Part shown: in pieces, positions 53,725 to 62,667 of the stretch
Numbering within the stretch: position 1 is the stretch's first letter
How the letters are laid out: each line of letters opens with the position of its first letter
DNA from: Fidelibacterota bacterium
GTDB taxonomy: Bacteria > Pseudomonadota > Alphaproteobacteria > Rhodospirillales > Rhodospirillaceae
DNA: 64,000 bases
NCBI GenBank assembly: GCA_947472795.1
Contig: CANJBL010000004.1
Span: 158,634 to 222,633 of the forward strand
Direction: 5' to 3'
Program-made: the position numbers and the translations under genes
Notes under the pieces: generated by a model
Seen by the model: only the letters and a program-made list of their open reading frames with translations
The model's database searches: none
What the model was told of the DNA's origin: nothing

Positions 53725-54647
53725 TTTGTCGCCTCATATACTTTGTAGCCGTCGCGCTCGGCACGCAGACCTGTTTGCGAGAAGACCGACAGCACAGATT
53801 CATACGGCAGGTGGCGATTGGCAACGAGCCAGGCTGTTCCGCCAGCGCGCAGGATACGATGACATTCTCTCACGAAAGATGCCCCCAAGGCCCGATCTTC
53901 AAGCCCACCGTCGTGAAACGGCGGATTCATGACGACAAAATCCAGGTTATCCATGTCGCTCAACCGGCGCACGTCGGCCCAATGGAAAGCTGCGCGGCTA
54001 TCGGTGATATTTTGGCGCGCGGCCGTGATGGCGCGGCGGTCGATGTCGATAAGCTCAATGCGACTGACACTGGCACTCGCGAGAACGGCGCGCGCAATCA
54101 CGCCGATCCCACAGCCCAGGTCGGCACCCCGGCCGGCAAAAGACGGTAATACCGACAGCAGCAGTGCTGTGCCCGGATCAATACGGTCCCAGCTAAAGAC
54201 GCCCGGCTGACTCCAGAGACTTAAATTCTCAACGAAACACGGGCCACCAGCGGCAAGTGCAGACGCTATGGCCGCTTCGGCCTCTGCACTTAAGCTCTCG
54301 GGACGGACGGTTTTTGTAATGCGCTGATGGCGGCGGCTTTCTGTTTGCGCATCGCACCCGAAGGATTCCAGCTCGTTGGCGATGCGATTACCGCCCTTTT
54401 CCTTCGGGGCCATGGCCGTCAACGCCGCACCGGGTTTGAGCGCGCGAAGACCGAGCGCGAGCGCATACCTGCGCTCCAAGGTGCCGGGCGGTGCGGTCAT
54501 GACGAGGCCGGTGAGACTGGCTTCTGCGACGTCTTCCAGCACACGCGCCCCAGGCATGAGCGGCGACAGCTGCACTGCGTCGGCTGGAACCGTCGCAAGT
54601 TCGGGGAGTGGCGCGCCGAACAGGCCGAAAAGTGTCTCGGAACTCAT
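53721..54647 (-). CDS. RsmC-like rRNA (guanine-N2) methyltransferase
   Basis: A 308-aa class I methyltransferase. The C-terminal domain has motif I ADLGCGIGVIARAVL and NPPFHDGG (motif IV), typical of RsmC/RlmG. The N-terminal half is a degenerate second methyltransferase domain, as in RsmC. The start at 54647 (MSSETLFGLFG) is chosen; the open frame continues 31 codons upstream without family-like sequence. The stop overlaps the RsuA-like GTG start, so the two rRNA modification genes form an operon. Confidence 0.83.
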   Translation of the reverse strand: MSSETLFGLFGAPLPELATVPADAVQLSPLMPGARVLEDVAEASLTGLVMTAPPGTLERRYALALGLRALKPGAALTAMAPKEKGGNRIANELESFGCDAQTESRRHQRITKTVRPESLSAEAEAAIASALAAGGPCFVENLSLWSQPGVFSWDRIDPGTALLLSVLPSFAGRGADLGCGIGVIARAVLASASVSRIELIDIDRRAITAARQNITDSRAAFHWADVRRLSDMDNLDFVVMNPPFHDGGLEDRALGASFVRECHRILRAGGTAWLVANRHLPYESVLSVFSQTGLRAERDGYKVYEATK

Positions 54648-54752
54648 GGAAAGATTGAACCAAACAAAAGCCCGCCAAGGTGGGGAGCACACGGGCTTGT
54701 ATATCAATACTTTGCGACGAGCGCGACGATTGAGCAGCACGAGAACGACAAA

Positions 54753-54775
54753 GGGCGGACCTTGCGGGTCCGCCC
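54753..54775. terminator. Terminator of cassette C6
   Basis: GGGCGGACC pairs with GGTCCGCCC around a TTGCG loop. CTTTTT follows on the plus strand; TTTGTCG follows on the minus strand, after the C6 repeat-protein gene. Confidence 0.85.
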
Positions 54776-54807
54776 CTTTTTGCCAGCCGCCGCCTAAAGG
54801 TGAGTGG

Positions 54808-56166
54808 CTACGGGTGGGCCGCGATCCAATACATGGTCATCGGGCCATAGTAGGGCGTGCCGATATCCACCACCGTCGTCGTGTCGTGGCTGACGTAATA
54901 CTCATACTCGTCGTTGCCGTAGATATCTCCCGGCTTTTGATCTCCGGTGAACGTCCACAGGGCATAATCCTGATAGGCCCACTGCTTCTGCCCATCGGGA
55001 CGGGTGTAGACGTTCCAGTTACCGTTGGCTTCCGCATCCGCGGGCGCCAGGAAGGGCTTCCACTTGGCGAGGCAATCTTCCTTACATCTTGGATCGGTTT
55101 TGAGATCGCGGCCCACCGCGGGACGGATCGGGCTGCCGTGACGCAAACCATGTCCGCTGCCCGATTGATAGATGAAGGCATCGCGCGCATAGAGCGTCAT
55201 GCCCTGCGCATCCGCGAAGACCTTGCCCAGCTTGGGCGTGTTCTGCAGCACGACGTTGGACGGCTTGAAATACTTCACGATCCGCACGGGTTCCCAACCC
55301 GGCTCGGCGCCATCGCCCTCGGCATACCCCGGCAGCAAGTCGTCGGCGTAGGCGTAGAGCGCGTTGCCTTTATAGGTCCATTGATAGATGCCGCCGGCCG
55401 ACCACTGCGGCTTGAACTCTCCGACCGCTTCGGCCATCTGCGGCGCCTTCACCGGCTGCCATTTGCAGGGCCTCGCCTTGCAGGCTTCTGTCTTGTTGCC
55501 GTCGGCGCGTGCATAAAGAGTGTGCTGGTGGTTGTCCGCCACCACGAGACCTAAGGCGTCTTCGGCCTCCCTGATCTCGAACCCCGGCGGCAGGTTTTGG
55601 CCGGATGTCGGGAAGAAATACGCCACACTCCAGCCCTCGGGCATCGGCTTGTCCTTGGGGATCGACGCGCTGCGCTGACCACGAGGGCCGATCAGGGGGC
55701 CACGGCCGAAGCGCGCCGGCGTATTGCCACCCACAGAGCCAGGGTCGATGTCGTCAACAAACGTGTAGAGCGCTTTGCCTTTGAACGCCCATTGCTTGGT
55801 GCCGTCGGCCTGCGTGATGACAGACCAATTCGCCACTGGCGTAACCTTGCCGCTCACCTTCGCCGGAATCCAGGTGTTGGCGCATTCAGCCCCACAGGTC
55901 GAGGCCCCGATGGGGTCGGCATCGCGCGTATAAAGTGTCAGCCCCTCGACAGTGGCGAACACGATCTTGTCGCGCGGCACGCCGGAGGCCGTGGTCTTGT
56001 CGAGGCCATAGCCTTGCGCGAGGCCTAACGGTTGCAGCGTGATGCCAAAAGGTGTGGCGAGCGGCACCGTGTTCTTGCTCTCGGCGTTCTTGCTTTCGGC
56101 GGCAATCGCGCCAGCGGCGGCGAAAGAGGCCGCCGCAAGACAGAGAATCTTATAAGCCGCTTTCAT
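54808..56166 (-). CDS. C6: secreted Y-x4-D repeat protein, divergent
   Basis: A 452-aa member. The signal peptide ends GAIAA. The repeats are recognisable (LTLYTRDADPIGASTCGAECANTW; CKEDCLAKWKPFLAPADA) but more varied than in C1-C3, with a CKARPC spacing in one. The tail is YYGPMTMYWIAAHP, which has lost the YWH..LFN pattern. Last gene of C6, 11 bp after DUF1552. Confidence 0.84.
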   Translation of the reverse strand: MKAAYKILCLAAASFAAAGAIAAESKNAESKNTVPLATPFGITLQPLGLAQGYGLDKTTASGVPRDKIVFATVEGLTLYTRDADPIGASTCGAECANTWIPAKVSGKVTPVANWSVITQADGTKQWAFKGKALYTFVDDIDPGSVGGNTPARFGRGPLIGPRGQRSASIPKDKPMPEGWSVAYFFPTSGQNLPPGFEIREAEDALGLVVADNHQHTLYARADGNKTEACKARPCKWQPVKAPQMAEAVGEFKPQWSAGGIYQWTYKGNALYAYADDLLPGYAEGDGAEPGWEPVRIVKYFKPSNVVLQNTPKLGKVFADAQGMTLYARDAFIYQSGSGHGLRHGSPIRPAVGRDLKTDPRCKEDCLAKWKPFLAPADAEANGNWNVYTRPDGQKQWAYQDYALWTFTGDQKPGDIYGNDEYEYYVSHDTTTVVDIGTPYYGPMTMYWIAAHP

Positions 56167-56177
56167 CGCTTTTTCCC

Positions 56178-57494
56178 CTACGCCAGCATCTCGGTGAAGG
56201 TCTTTGAGGTCTGGTTCGAACGGTCACCCCAGGAACTGATGGGCACGCCCATGGCCTGCTGTACCGTGAGCGATACGCGGCTGTAGGGATCGGCAGGTGC
56301 TGCAATATGCAGGCCGGTCTTGAAGCGGCCCCCCGCGGAGCCCACCGTCAGCAACGGCACGTTTTCCAGCGAGTGAGTACGCGCATCGCCGTGATCGGTC
56401 TGCCAGACGATGATGGTGCGGTCGAGCACGGTAGACGGCCCTTCCTTCTGGCTCTCGAGCGTGCGCAGGAATTCGGCAAAGATCTTATTGGCCGACGCAA
56501 TGAAGCCGTGCACTTCCTTCTGGTAGCCCAGCTTTTGGTCTGTCGCCTCTTCATGGGTGGCGGTGTGCCACGTGAATGTGCTGCCGGCGTGACGCAGGCC
56601 CTGAGAGCCGATATCCACGTTGAACACACGCGTCTGGTCGCAAACCATGGCGTAAGCAAGCAGCCTCCCAAACACCACGGCGTTGACCGCGACGTCGTCG
56701 ATGACCGTGCCGGGCTTGGCTTCCTTCACCTGACCAGGGATGCTGCACGACGGCAGCGGCGCCGGCTTCTCCAGGCTCGCTGATAATTTTTGCTCCATTT
56801 CGCGCAGGCCGGTGAAGTACTCATCCAGCAGGCGGCGGTCCGATGCGCTGACTTTTCGCTCAAGATCCTGGCGGCGGTCGGTGATCGGCGATAGCACGCT
56901 CTGGCGTGCCATGATGACGGGGTCCGGCTTGAAGTCGGCGGCGTTGGGGTCCTGGAACTCCGCACCGAAGATGCGGGTGTACAGGGCCACTGGCGAGGGC
57001 TCGGCCGGATTAAGCGAGGTGGCGCTGCGGCGCGAAAGACTGCGGCGGTTGCCATACAACGACACTTCGAGGGAGCGGAAGCGCGAGTGCGCGCCGATCA
57101 CATCGGCGATGCTACTGTCGAAGCTGGGACCGCCACCGCCATAGATGCCGGTGGTGGCAATCTGCACGCTCGATGTGTGCGTTTCGTGAGGGCGCCCGTC
57201 CAGGGAGAAGCGCAGGCCGCTGAAGATATTGGTGCGGTCGCGAAAGTCATCGAGGACTTCGAGCTGAACGTTGTGATGATAACCCGCACCGATCTTTTCG
57301 GGCACCCACATGCCGGGGATGAAGCCCAGATGCTGGAACCAGCTGCCGAAACGCACCGGAAGCGCGGCCCCCGTGGCCGCCAGCGCATCGCCGTTGCTAT
57401 TGAGAAAGCATTCGAGCATCGGCAGGCCGACGGCAATTGCCGCGCCTCCCATGGTGCCCCTCAGAAGAGTCCGCCGGTCCAATTTCGTTTTCAT
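56178..57494 (-). CDS. C6: DUF1552 protein, Tat-exported, atypical histidine cluster
   Basis: A 438-aa paralogue with a Tat-like start (LDRRTLLRGTMGGAAIAVGLP). The usual HHxYTHEE cluster reads FTWHTATHEEATD, so the first histidine is Trp. The later block is TDHGDARTHSLENVPL. It keeps FGAEFQDPNAADF and VCDQTRVFNV. If the histidine pair is a metal site, this copy may bind metal differently or be inactive. Confidence 0.88.
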   Translation of the reverse strand: MKTKLDRRTLLRGTMGGAAIAVGLPMLECFLNSNGDALAATGAALPVRFGSWFQHLGFIPGMWVPEKIGAGYHHNVQLEVLDDFRDRTNIFSGLRFSLDGRPHETHTSSVQIATTGIYGGGGPSFDSSIADVIGAHSRFRSLEVSLYGNRRSLSRRSATSLNPAEPSPVALYTRIFGAEFQDPNAADFKPDPVIMARQSVLSPITDRRQDLERKVSASDRRLLDEYFTGLREMEQKLSASLEKPAPLPSCSIPGQVKEAKPGTVIDDVAVNAVVFGRLLAYAMVCDQTRVFNVDIGSQGLRHAGSTFTWHTATHEEATDQKLGYQKEVHGFIASANKIFAEFLRTLESQKEGPSTVLDRTIIVWQTDHGDARTHSLENVPLLTVGSAGGRFKTGLHIAAPADPYSRVSLTVQQAMGVPISSWGDRSNQTSKTFTEMLA

Positions 57495-57520
57495 GGCGTG
57501 TTTCCTAGTGTGCGCTTGTC

Positions 57521-59182
57521 TTAGTGTGTACTGGTGGTTTTTTCAGCGGCCGAAACCGCGCGGTAGAATTCCGGACTGGTGGCCAAGCGGCGCATCAGCG
57601 CAGGCACGTTATATCCGTCTTTTGCAAAGGCTTCTTTGAGACCATCGATCCAGGCGGCCTGACCTTGTGCCGGGGTCTGGCCCAAACCGTAGGCCGACAT
57701 GCGCTGTACCAGGCACGCGGTGGTGGCCGCGTTGTCGCGCACGACCTTGCCAAGTTCCTCGCCGTTGGTGAATTTGACGCGGTCCAGTTCGCCGGTGGTG
57801 TCGAGCGCGACGCCGTTCTCATTGGTGCGGAAAGCTCCGCCGCCGTCGAAGTTCTCCAGAGCAAGGCCGATGGGATCAACGATCTTGTGGCATCCAGCGC
57901 AGGCCGGGCTTTGGCTGTGAGCGGTCAGGCGTGCGCGCGCAGTCTTATACTGCGGGTTGGTCGTGTCCTGAACGATCGTGAACTGCACATTGGCCGGCGG
58001 CGGCGGCACGCTCTGGCACAGGATGACTTCGCGCAAGGCTTTCCCGCGCAAGGTGGCCGAGGTCCGGCCCGGGTGCGAGTTCATAGTGAGAAACGCGGTC
58101 TGCATCAGGATGCCGGCGCGCGGATCGTTCGCGGGGAATTCGTAGGCGTCCCATTTGTCCGGCGCGCCGATAGGCGCATCGTTCGCCAAGGGTACGCGGT
58201 AGATCGACGCCAGCTTCGGCGTGAGGAACGTTTTCTTGGTGGTGAAAATATCGCGGTAGTCGCCCTTGGGCGCCAGCACGACATTGGCAATGGTCCGCAA
58301 GGTCTGTTCGCGCGCATCAGCGCCAATCTGAGCATCGAATTTGGGGAAGATGGTGGCGTCCTTGACCACGCTGTCCATGCCGTCGAGGCGCAGCATGTCA
58401 TCAAAAAAGGCGCGCACACCGTCTTCCAGGCGCGGGCTCGCCAGCATGCGATCCACCTGCTTGGCGAGGCCCTTCGTGCTGTTGAGTTCGCCTTTTTCGG
58501 CAGCCGTCATCAGCTCCTTATCGGGCAACGCGTTCCAGAGGAAGAAAGACAGGCGCTGCGCTTTGCTCGACGCATTCAGGCGGAAGCCACCCTTCACATC
58601 CGGATCGGCTTCGACCTCTTCAATACGGAACAGGAATTCCGGCGCCACCAGCAAGGACGAAAGCGCCAGCGACAGACCTGTGTAGAAATCGCCGGCCTTT
58701 ACCGCGGCGCGGTTGGCAGCGGTGACCTGCTCTTTGAGTTCCGTGTCGGTTAAGGCGCGGCGGAACAAAGCCGCGCCGGTCTTTGCCAAGAATTTTGCCG
58801 CGCAAGCATCATCCGGCGCCGTGGCTGCGGCAGGCACGCAAGGCATCACGGACTTGCGGACATCTGGGGCCAGCACCTGGGACGCGATGGAGCGGGCCAT
58901 TGAGTCATATTGCTCAAGACCGGCAGAAGAAACACTCACCTGCCCCGAACCGACGGCAATCAGACCATCAACGCGCTGATCGGGTTCGAAGCGGCCGCCG
59001 ATATTGACGTTGGAGCCGAACAAGTCGGCGATGATGCCAGCGTACTGCGTGCTGGTCAGGCGATGCACTTTCCCGCGCGGTGCGTCGCTGGGCGTGGGCG
59101 CGTTTCCAGCGGTGGCACTGCCAATACCGAGCAAGGCTGCCGCTCCAAAGACCCAAACTGCCGGACGACTCAAACGCTTCAT
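57521..59182 (-). CDS. C6: DUF1592-type exported protein with heme c motif
   Basis: A 553-aa paralogue with signal peptide MKRLSRPAVWVFGAAALLGIG. The start at 59182 follows GAAGAG. It has HRLTSTQYAGIIADLFG, KTGAALFRRAL, AQRLSFFLWNALPDKE, RAGILMQTAFLTMNSHPGRTS and ACAGCHKIVDPIGLALENFDGGG with CxxCH. It lies 26 bp from its neighbours on each side. Confidence 0.9.
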   Translation of the reverse strand: MKRLSRPAVWVFGAAALLGIGSATAGNAPTPSDAPRGKVHRLTSTQYAGIIADLFGSNVNIGGRFEPDQRVDGLIAVGSGQVSVSSAGLEQYDSMARSIASQVLAPDVRKSVMPCVPAAATAPDDACAAKFLAKTGAALFRRALTDTELKEQVTAANRAAVKAGDFYTGLSLALSSLLVAPEFLFRIEEVEADPDVKGGFRLNASSKAQRLSFFLWNALPDKELMTAAEKGELNSTKGLAKQVDRMLASPRLEDGVRAFFDDMLRLDGMDSVVKDATIFPKFDAQIGADAREQTLRTIANVVLAPKGDYRDIFTTKKTFLTPKLASIYRVPLANDAPIGAPDKWDAYEFPANDPRAGILMQTAFLTMNSHPGRTSATLRGKALREVILCQSVPPPPANVQFTIVQDTTNPQYKTARARLTAHSQSPACAGCHKIVDPIGLALENFDGGGAFRTNENGVALDTTGELDRVKFTNGEELGKVVRDNAATTACLVQRMSAYGLGQTPAQGQAAWIDGLKEAFAKDGYNVPALMRRLATSPEFYRAVSAAEKTTSTH

Positions 59183-59208
59183 GAACTCTTCTTTCAATAT
59201 CTCGTGCG

Positions 59209-60402
59209 TTACGGCGTCGTCGCCATGGCGGTGGCCTTGCCGGCGGCGCGTGCGCGCAACTCATCCATTTCCTTAGCCGACACCACGAACGCCGGCACCG
59301 CCTTGATGTGATACGTCGAAGAGATGGTCAGGCGTAGGCCGGTTTTGGGATCGGGATCGCCGTCAGCCATTCTGCGCATGGCGTGATAGATGCCGGGCAA
59401 TTCGGGCGCTAGCCCCGTGCCTTCGCGGACCTGGCCCGATTGGCCGATGGCAAAGTAGATCTGCTCGATGGGCTGATAGCCTGCCATGAGTCCGTTCAAG
59501 CTGCCGTCGGCACCCATAGTCCAGCGCATATGGAATTTCGTGAGATCGAACGCCGGGTACGTGAGCTGATCCTGCATCAGGTGGAGGTTGGCGGCAGGTT
59601 CGCTGATCGTGACCACACCTTTGCTGATCTGGCCTTTGAAGACATTCCCGCGCGTGCGCGGATCCGGGTCCTCGCGGAAGGTCATGTCGGCGCGCGGGTC
59701 GCCGCCGCCGTTATAGCGCGGCGGTTCCATGGCACGGGTCATCGTGATGGTGATCGGCCCGTCCTTGGACAGGTCGTCGCCTTGAAGCGTGATCAGCCAC
59801 GCAGGTGTTGTGTCCTTCTGCGACATCCACATGAACGACCAAAACGTATTGTCGTTCTCAAGCGTGCCGCGATAGGCCTCGACGCAGCCGAGCGCGCGGA
59901 ACAACTGATTGTCTACGCCCTTCTCATGGGTTTGTGGATCCTGGAAAGCCACGGGATCGTCGGCACCCTTGCCATCGAGATTGAAACCGTAGGCGAACTT
60001 GCCGATGACGGTCTTCAAGTTGGGGTCGGCCACCGCTTCCGGATGCATGAAGGCATTGGCGGGTTTGCCATTGACGCGCGCGCGTGTCTCCATGATCTGA
60101 CGCAGGGTTTGCTTTTCCCAGCCACCGCCAGAGTCGTCGTCATCGCCGCCGACCGTCCCCATGATCTTCTCAATCTCCGATCCGGAGTAGCCAAGCCGTC
60201 TCAGGTTGGGCACAAACTGGTCGACCATTTTGGGATTGATACCGCCCGGGCCGCAGTCGCCTTCTTGCGAAGAGACCGCCTGAGCGAACCACCAGACAGC
60301 GTAGGTGCGGGACTCTAAAGCCAACGCCGATGTCGAGGTCACCGCCGCGAGCGCAATGCCGAGTGCCGTGCGAGATAAAACTGTCCGACCGCTGGTGAAC
60401 AT
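59209..60402 (-). CDS. C6: secreted TRGY-family protein, divergent
   Basis: A 397-aa member. The start at 60402 (MFTSGRTVLSRTALGIAL) has GGGAGG 6 bases upstream. The mature start is ESRTYAVWWFAQAV. It keeps VIGKFAYGFNLDG, DNQLFRALGC, LQGDDLSKDGPITIT, FKGQISKGVVTI, FHMRWT and DPDPKTGLRLTIS. It carries an acidic insertion (GGDDDDSGGG) near residue 95 (counted from this start) and a C-terminal AELRARAAGKAT-type tail. First gene of C6, preceded on the same strand by the NHL 2 gene. Confidence 0.82.
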   Translation of the reverse strand: MFTSGRTVLSRTALGIALAAVTSTSALALESRTYAVWWFAQAVSSQEGDCGPGGINPKMVDQFVPNLRRLGYSGSEIEKIMGTVGGDDDDSGGGWEKQTLRQIMETRARVNGKPANAFMHPEAVADPNLKTVIGKFAYGFNLDGKGADDPVAFQDPQTHEKGVDNQLFRALGCVEAYRGTLENDNTFWSFMWMSQKDTTPAWLITLQGDDLSKDGPITITMTRAMEPPRYNGGGDPRADMTFREDPDPRTRGNVFKGQISKGVVTISEPAANLHLMQDQLTYPAFDLTKFHMRWTMGADGSLNGLMAGYQPIEQIYFAIGQSGQVREGTGLAPELPGIYHAMRRMADGDPDPKTGLRLTISSTYHIKAVPAFVVSAKEMDELRARAAGKATAMATTP

Positions 60403-60553
60403 CTCAAACCTCCCAAAACCGGCGCACGCCGCCACGCTCTGTCGTAGAGACGGAATTATGTTGCGCGATTATGCCTCAAACGTTGGTTCCCACCCAGCGC
60501 CAGGAACTAATCGCTTAATGAGCTCAGCATATGCTGCGATGCAACATGCATCG

Positions 60554-60621
60554 TTAGGGCTGCAAAACCCACTTTTGCACGCGGGCACCCGCCGGCGGAA
60601 GGCCGGCAGCAAATTATAGGG
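60554..60621 (-). pseudogene. 3' remnant of an NHL gene
   Basis: On the minus strand this stretch reads AGARVQKWVLQP then stop, nearly the same as the C-terminus of the adjacent NHL 2 protein (TGARVQKWILQP). The upstream part of the copy is missing. It lies 14 bp beyond the NHL 2 stop. A partial tandem duplication or a deletion between two NHL genes explains it. The 5' boundary is approximate. Confidence 0.65.
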
Positions 60622-60634
60622 ACGCGCGGCCGGA

Positions 60635-61765
60635 CTAGGGTTGTAAAATCCACTTCTGAACGCGAGCCCCCGTCCCCTCGGCAGTGTACAGGTTGCCCTT
60701 GGAATCGGTCGCGATGATGTGCAGGCCAACGAACTGGCCGGGATACGGGCCGGGGTGACCGAAGGAGGAGTTTGGTACCTCCTTCAATGTCTCACGCTCC
60801 AGGACGTGCACTCGGAAATTGTGGGTGTCGGCGACATAGATGTACTTCTGGTCCGGTGAGAAAGCCGAGCTGAAGGCCGTGCCGAATCCATCCGGCTTTG
60901 TGTCGCGGGCGACGAAGCCCTCCTTCACGAACTTGCCGTCGATGGTGAACACCTGGATGCGGTTGTTCTGGCGATCGTTCACGTAAACGAGGCCGTCGTT
61001 AGCGATCTTCACACCGTGCACCAGGTTGAACTGCTGCGGGCCGGGGCCCTCGGCGGTGCGTGTGCGGGGTGCGGCATCATCGGGTTTGTTGCCGTAGGCG
61101 CCCCACATGCGCTTGAACTTGCCGGTGTCCGCGTCGAACACGATGACGCGCCGGTTGACGTAGCCATCCGAGATGAAGGCTTCGTTGGTTTTAGGCCATA
61201 TGGCGACCTGGGTCGCGTGATTGAGATTGTCCGTATCCAGGCTGCCTTTGCTTTTACCGGAGTGACCGATCTGCAGCAGAAATTTTCCGTCTTTGGTGAA
61301 CTTGAGACACTGGTTGTCGTCCTTGCCGTGCTCGGCATCTTTGCCGTAGCCGCAGATCCAGACGTTGTCTTTCTGATCCACCGTGATGCCATGTTCGGTG
61401 ATCGGCCATTCGAATTTGGCTTGATCGGCCTCGGACAGATAGGGCCTGCCCCAGCCTTGGATGAAATTACCCTCGGCGTCGAGTTCGACTACTGACGGCG
61501 CGGGTGCGGCCACATTAGGGTTGGGCGGTGTCTCAAGCTGACCGGAAATTTCCTTAGGCCGCGACAACACCCAGATATGATCGTGGGAATCCACCGCGAT
61601 GCCGCCGAAACCGCCGAAGACGTAGTTCTTCGGCAATTGCTTGGGCCATGAGGGATCGACCTTGAAGCTGGGCGTATGGTTATCGGCGGCCTGTACTTGG
61701 GCGGCCTGTGCTGATGTGAATGTGAACGCCAGCAGAGCGCCGGCGCAGAATGCTTTTAGTCTCAT
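60635..61765 (-). CDS. Secreted NHL-repeat beta-propeller protein 2
   Basis: A 376-aa exported propeller. The signal peptide ends SAQA. Blades include GGFGGIAVDSHDHIWVLSRP, GITVDQKDNVWICGYGKD, LVHGVKIANDGLVYVNDRQNNRIQVF and GLHIIATDSKGNLYTAEGTGARVQKW. GGAGGA precedes the ATG. It lies 232 bp upstream of C6 on the same strand, mirroring NHL 1, which follows C5. Enzymatic activity unproven; a binding or lyase/lactonase-type role is possible. Confidence 0.84.
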   Translation of the reverse strand: MRLKAFCAGALLAFTFTSAQAAQVQAADNHTPSFKVDPSWPKQLPKNYVFGGFGGIAVDSHDHIWVLSRPKEISGQLETPPNPNVAAPAPSVVELDAEGNFIQGWGRPYLSEADQAKFEWPITEHGITVDQKDNVWICGYGKDAEHGKDDNQCLKFTKDGKFLLQIGHSGKSKGSLDTDNLNHATQVAIWPKTNEAFISDGYVNRRVIVFDADTGKFKRMWGAYGNKPDDAAPRTRTAEGPGPQQFNLVHGVKIANDGLVYVNDRQNNRIQVFTIDGKFVKEGFVARDTKPDGFGTAFSSAFSPDQKYIYVADTHNFRVHVLERETLKEVPNSSFGHPGPYPGQFVGLHIIATDSKGNLYTAEGTGARVQKWILQP

Positions 61766-61824
61766 CGGATCCTCCCCCCGCTAAAGCTGCAATGACGCGA
61801 CTATAGCAGGAAGTGACGAGAGCG

Positions 61825-62667
61825 CTAACGCGCCGAGGCAGAGGCGTTCTGATTGGCGCGCATGCAGTAAAGCACGATCCCCGCCGCCACTGAGATATTC
61901 AGGGAATCGGCCTTCCCAAAGATCGGGATGCTGAGCACGTTGGTGCAGGCCTGCGTAATGGTATCGGTCATGCCCGCCTGTTCGTTGCCCATCACCACCA
62001 GTGTCGCCCGCTCATCGGGAATGAACCTGTCATAGGCCATCGTCCCGGCCGGGGATGTGCCGACCACGGCGCCGGGCCATGTCTTTGCCAAGGTGACAAA
62101 GGCCTCCTCGGTACAGCGGAAAATCGGCACGTTGAAAATCGAGCCCATGCTCGCCCGCACCGCCTCGACCGAGAATGGATCACAGCAATCACCAATCAAA
62201 ATCAGCCCGGCAGCGCGCACGCAATCAGCGGTACGGGTGATAGTGCCAAGGTTTCCAGGATCGCGAATACGGTCGAGCGCGATATACAGCTCTTTCTCTT
62301 TTGGCTTGAGTGCCGCGACCTCGGCGATTTTAGTTTGGAAAGCCGCGATCACAGCCTGAGGATTCTCTTTGCGCGTGATCTTGGTGATGATGGCGTCGGT
62401 CACTTCCAGGCAGGTGCCGCCGGATTTCAGACACGCCTCGCGCAAACGCTGCGTCGCTTCACGCCCGGCGACCGCTTGCGTATAGATGAGATAGCGCGGT
62501 GAGAAACCGCATTCGAGCGCCTCAAGTCCGGTGCGGGCACCTTCCGCCAGGAAGAGACCGTGCTCGTCACGGTTCTTTTTTAGGCGCAGCCCAGCGATCA
62601 ATTTGACCAGCGGATTTGCGGCACTTTCAACGCGGCGCACGCCGGGTGTTGTGTCGGCATTATTCAT
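61825..62667 (-). CDS. TrmH/SpoU-family RNA 2'-O-methyltransferase
   Basis: A 280-aa SPOUT methyltransferase. The N-terminal substrate-binding domain (VRRVESAANPLVKLIAGLRLKKNR) is followed by the three SPOUT motifs: motif 1 RDPGNLGTITRTADC, motif 2 VVMGNEQAGM and motif 3 IPIFGKADSLNISVAAG. It is a member of the family that methylates ribose in 23S rRNA or tRNA. Its ATG overlaps the end of the upstream methyltransferase gene by 8 bases, so they are co-translated. Confidence 0.9.
   Translation of the reverse strand: MNNADTTPGVRRVESAANPLVKLIAGLRLKKNRDEHGLFLAEGARTGLEALECGFSPRYLIYTQAVAGREATQRLREACLKSGGTCLEVTDAIITKITRKENPQAVIAAFQTKIAEVAALKPKEKELYIALDRIRDPGNLGTITRTADCVRAAGLILIGDCCDPFSVEAVRASMGSIFNVPIFRCTEEAFVTLAKTWPGAVVGTSPAGTMAYDRFIPDERATLVVMGNEQAGMTDTITQACTNVLSIPIFGKADSLNISVAAGIVLYCMRANQNASASAR

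Noticed and set aside
11459..60402. The amplified cassettes as an integrated mobile element or prophage
   Set aside because: No integrase, transposase, insertion-sequence ends, attachment sites or phage genes are seen; tandem and segmental duplication is sufficient.
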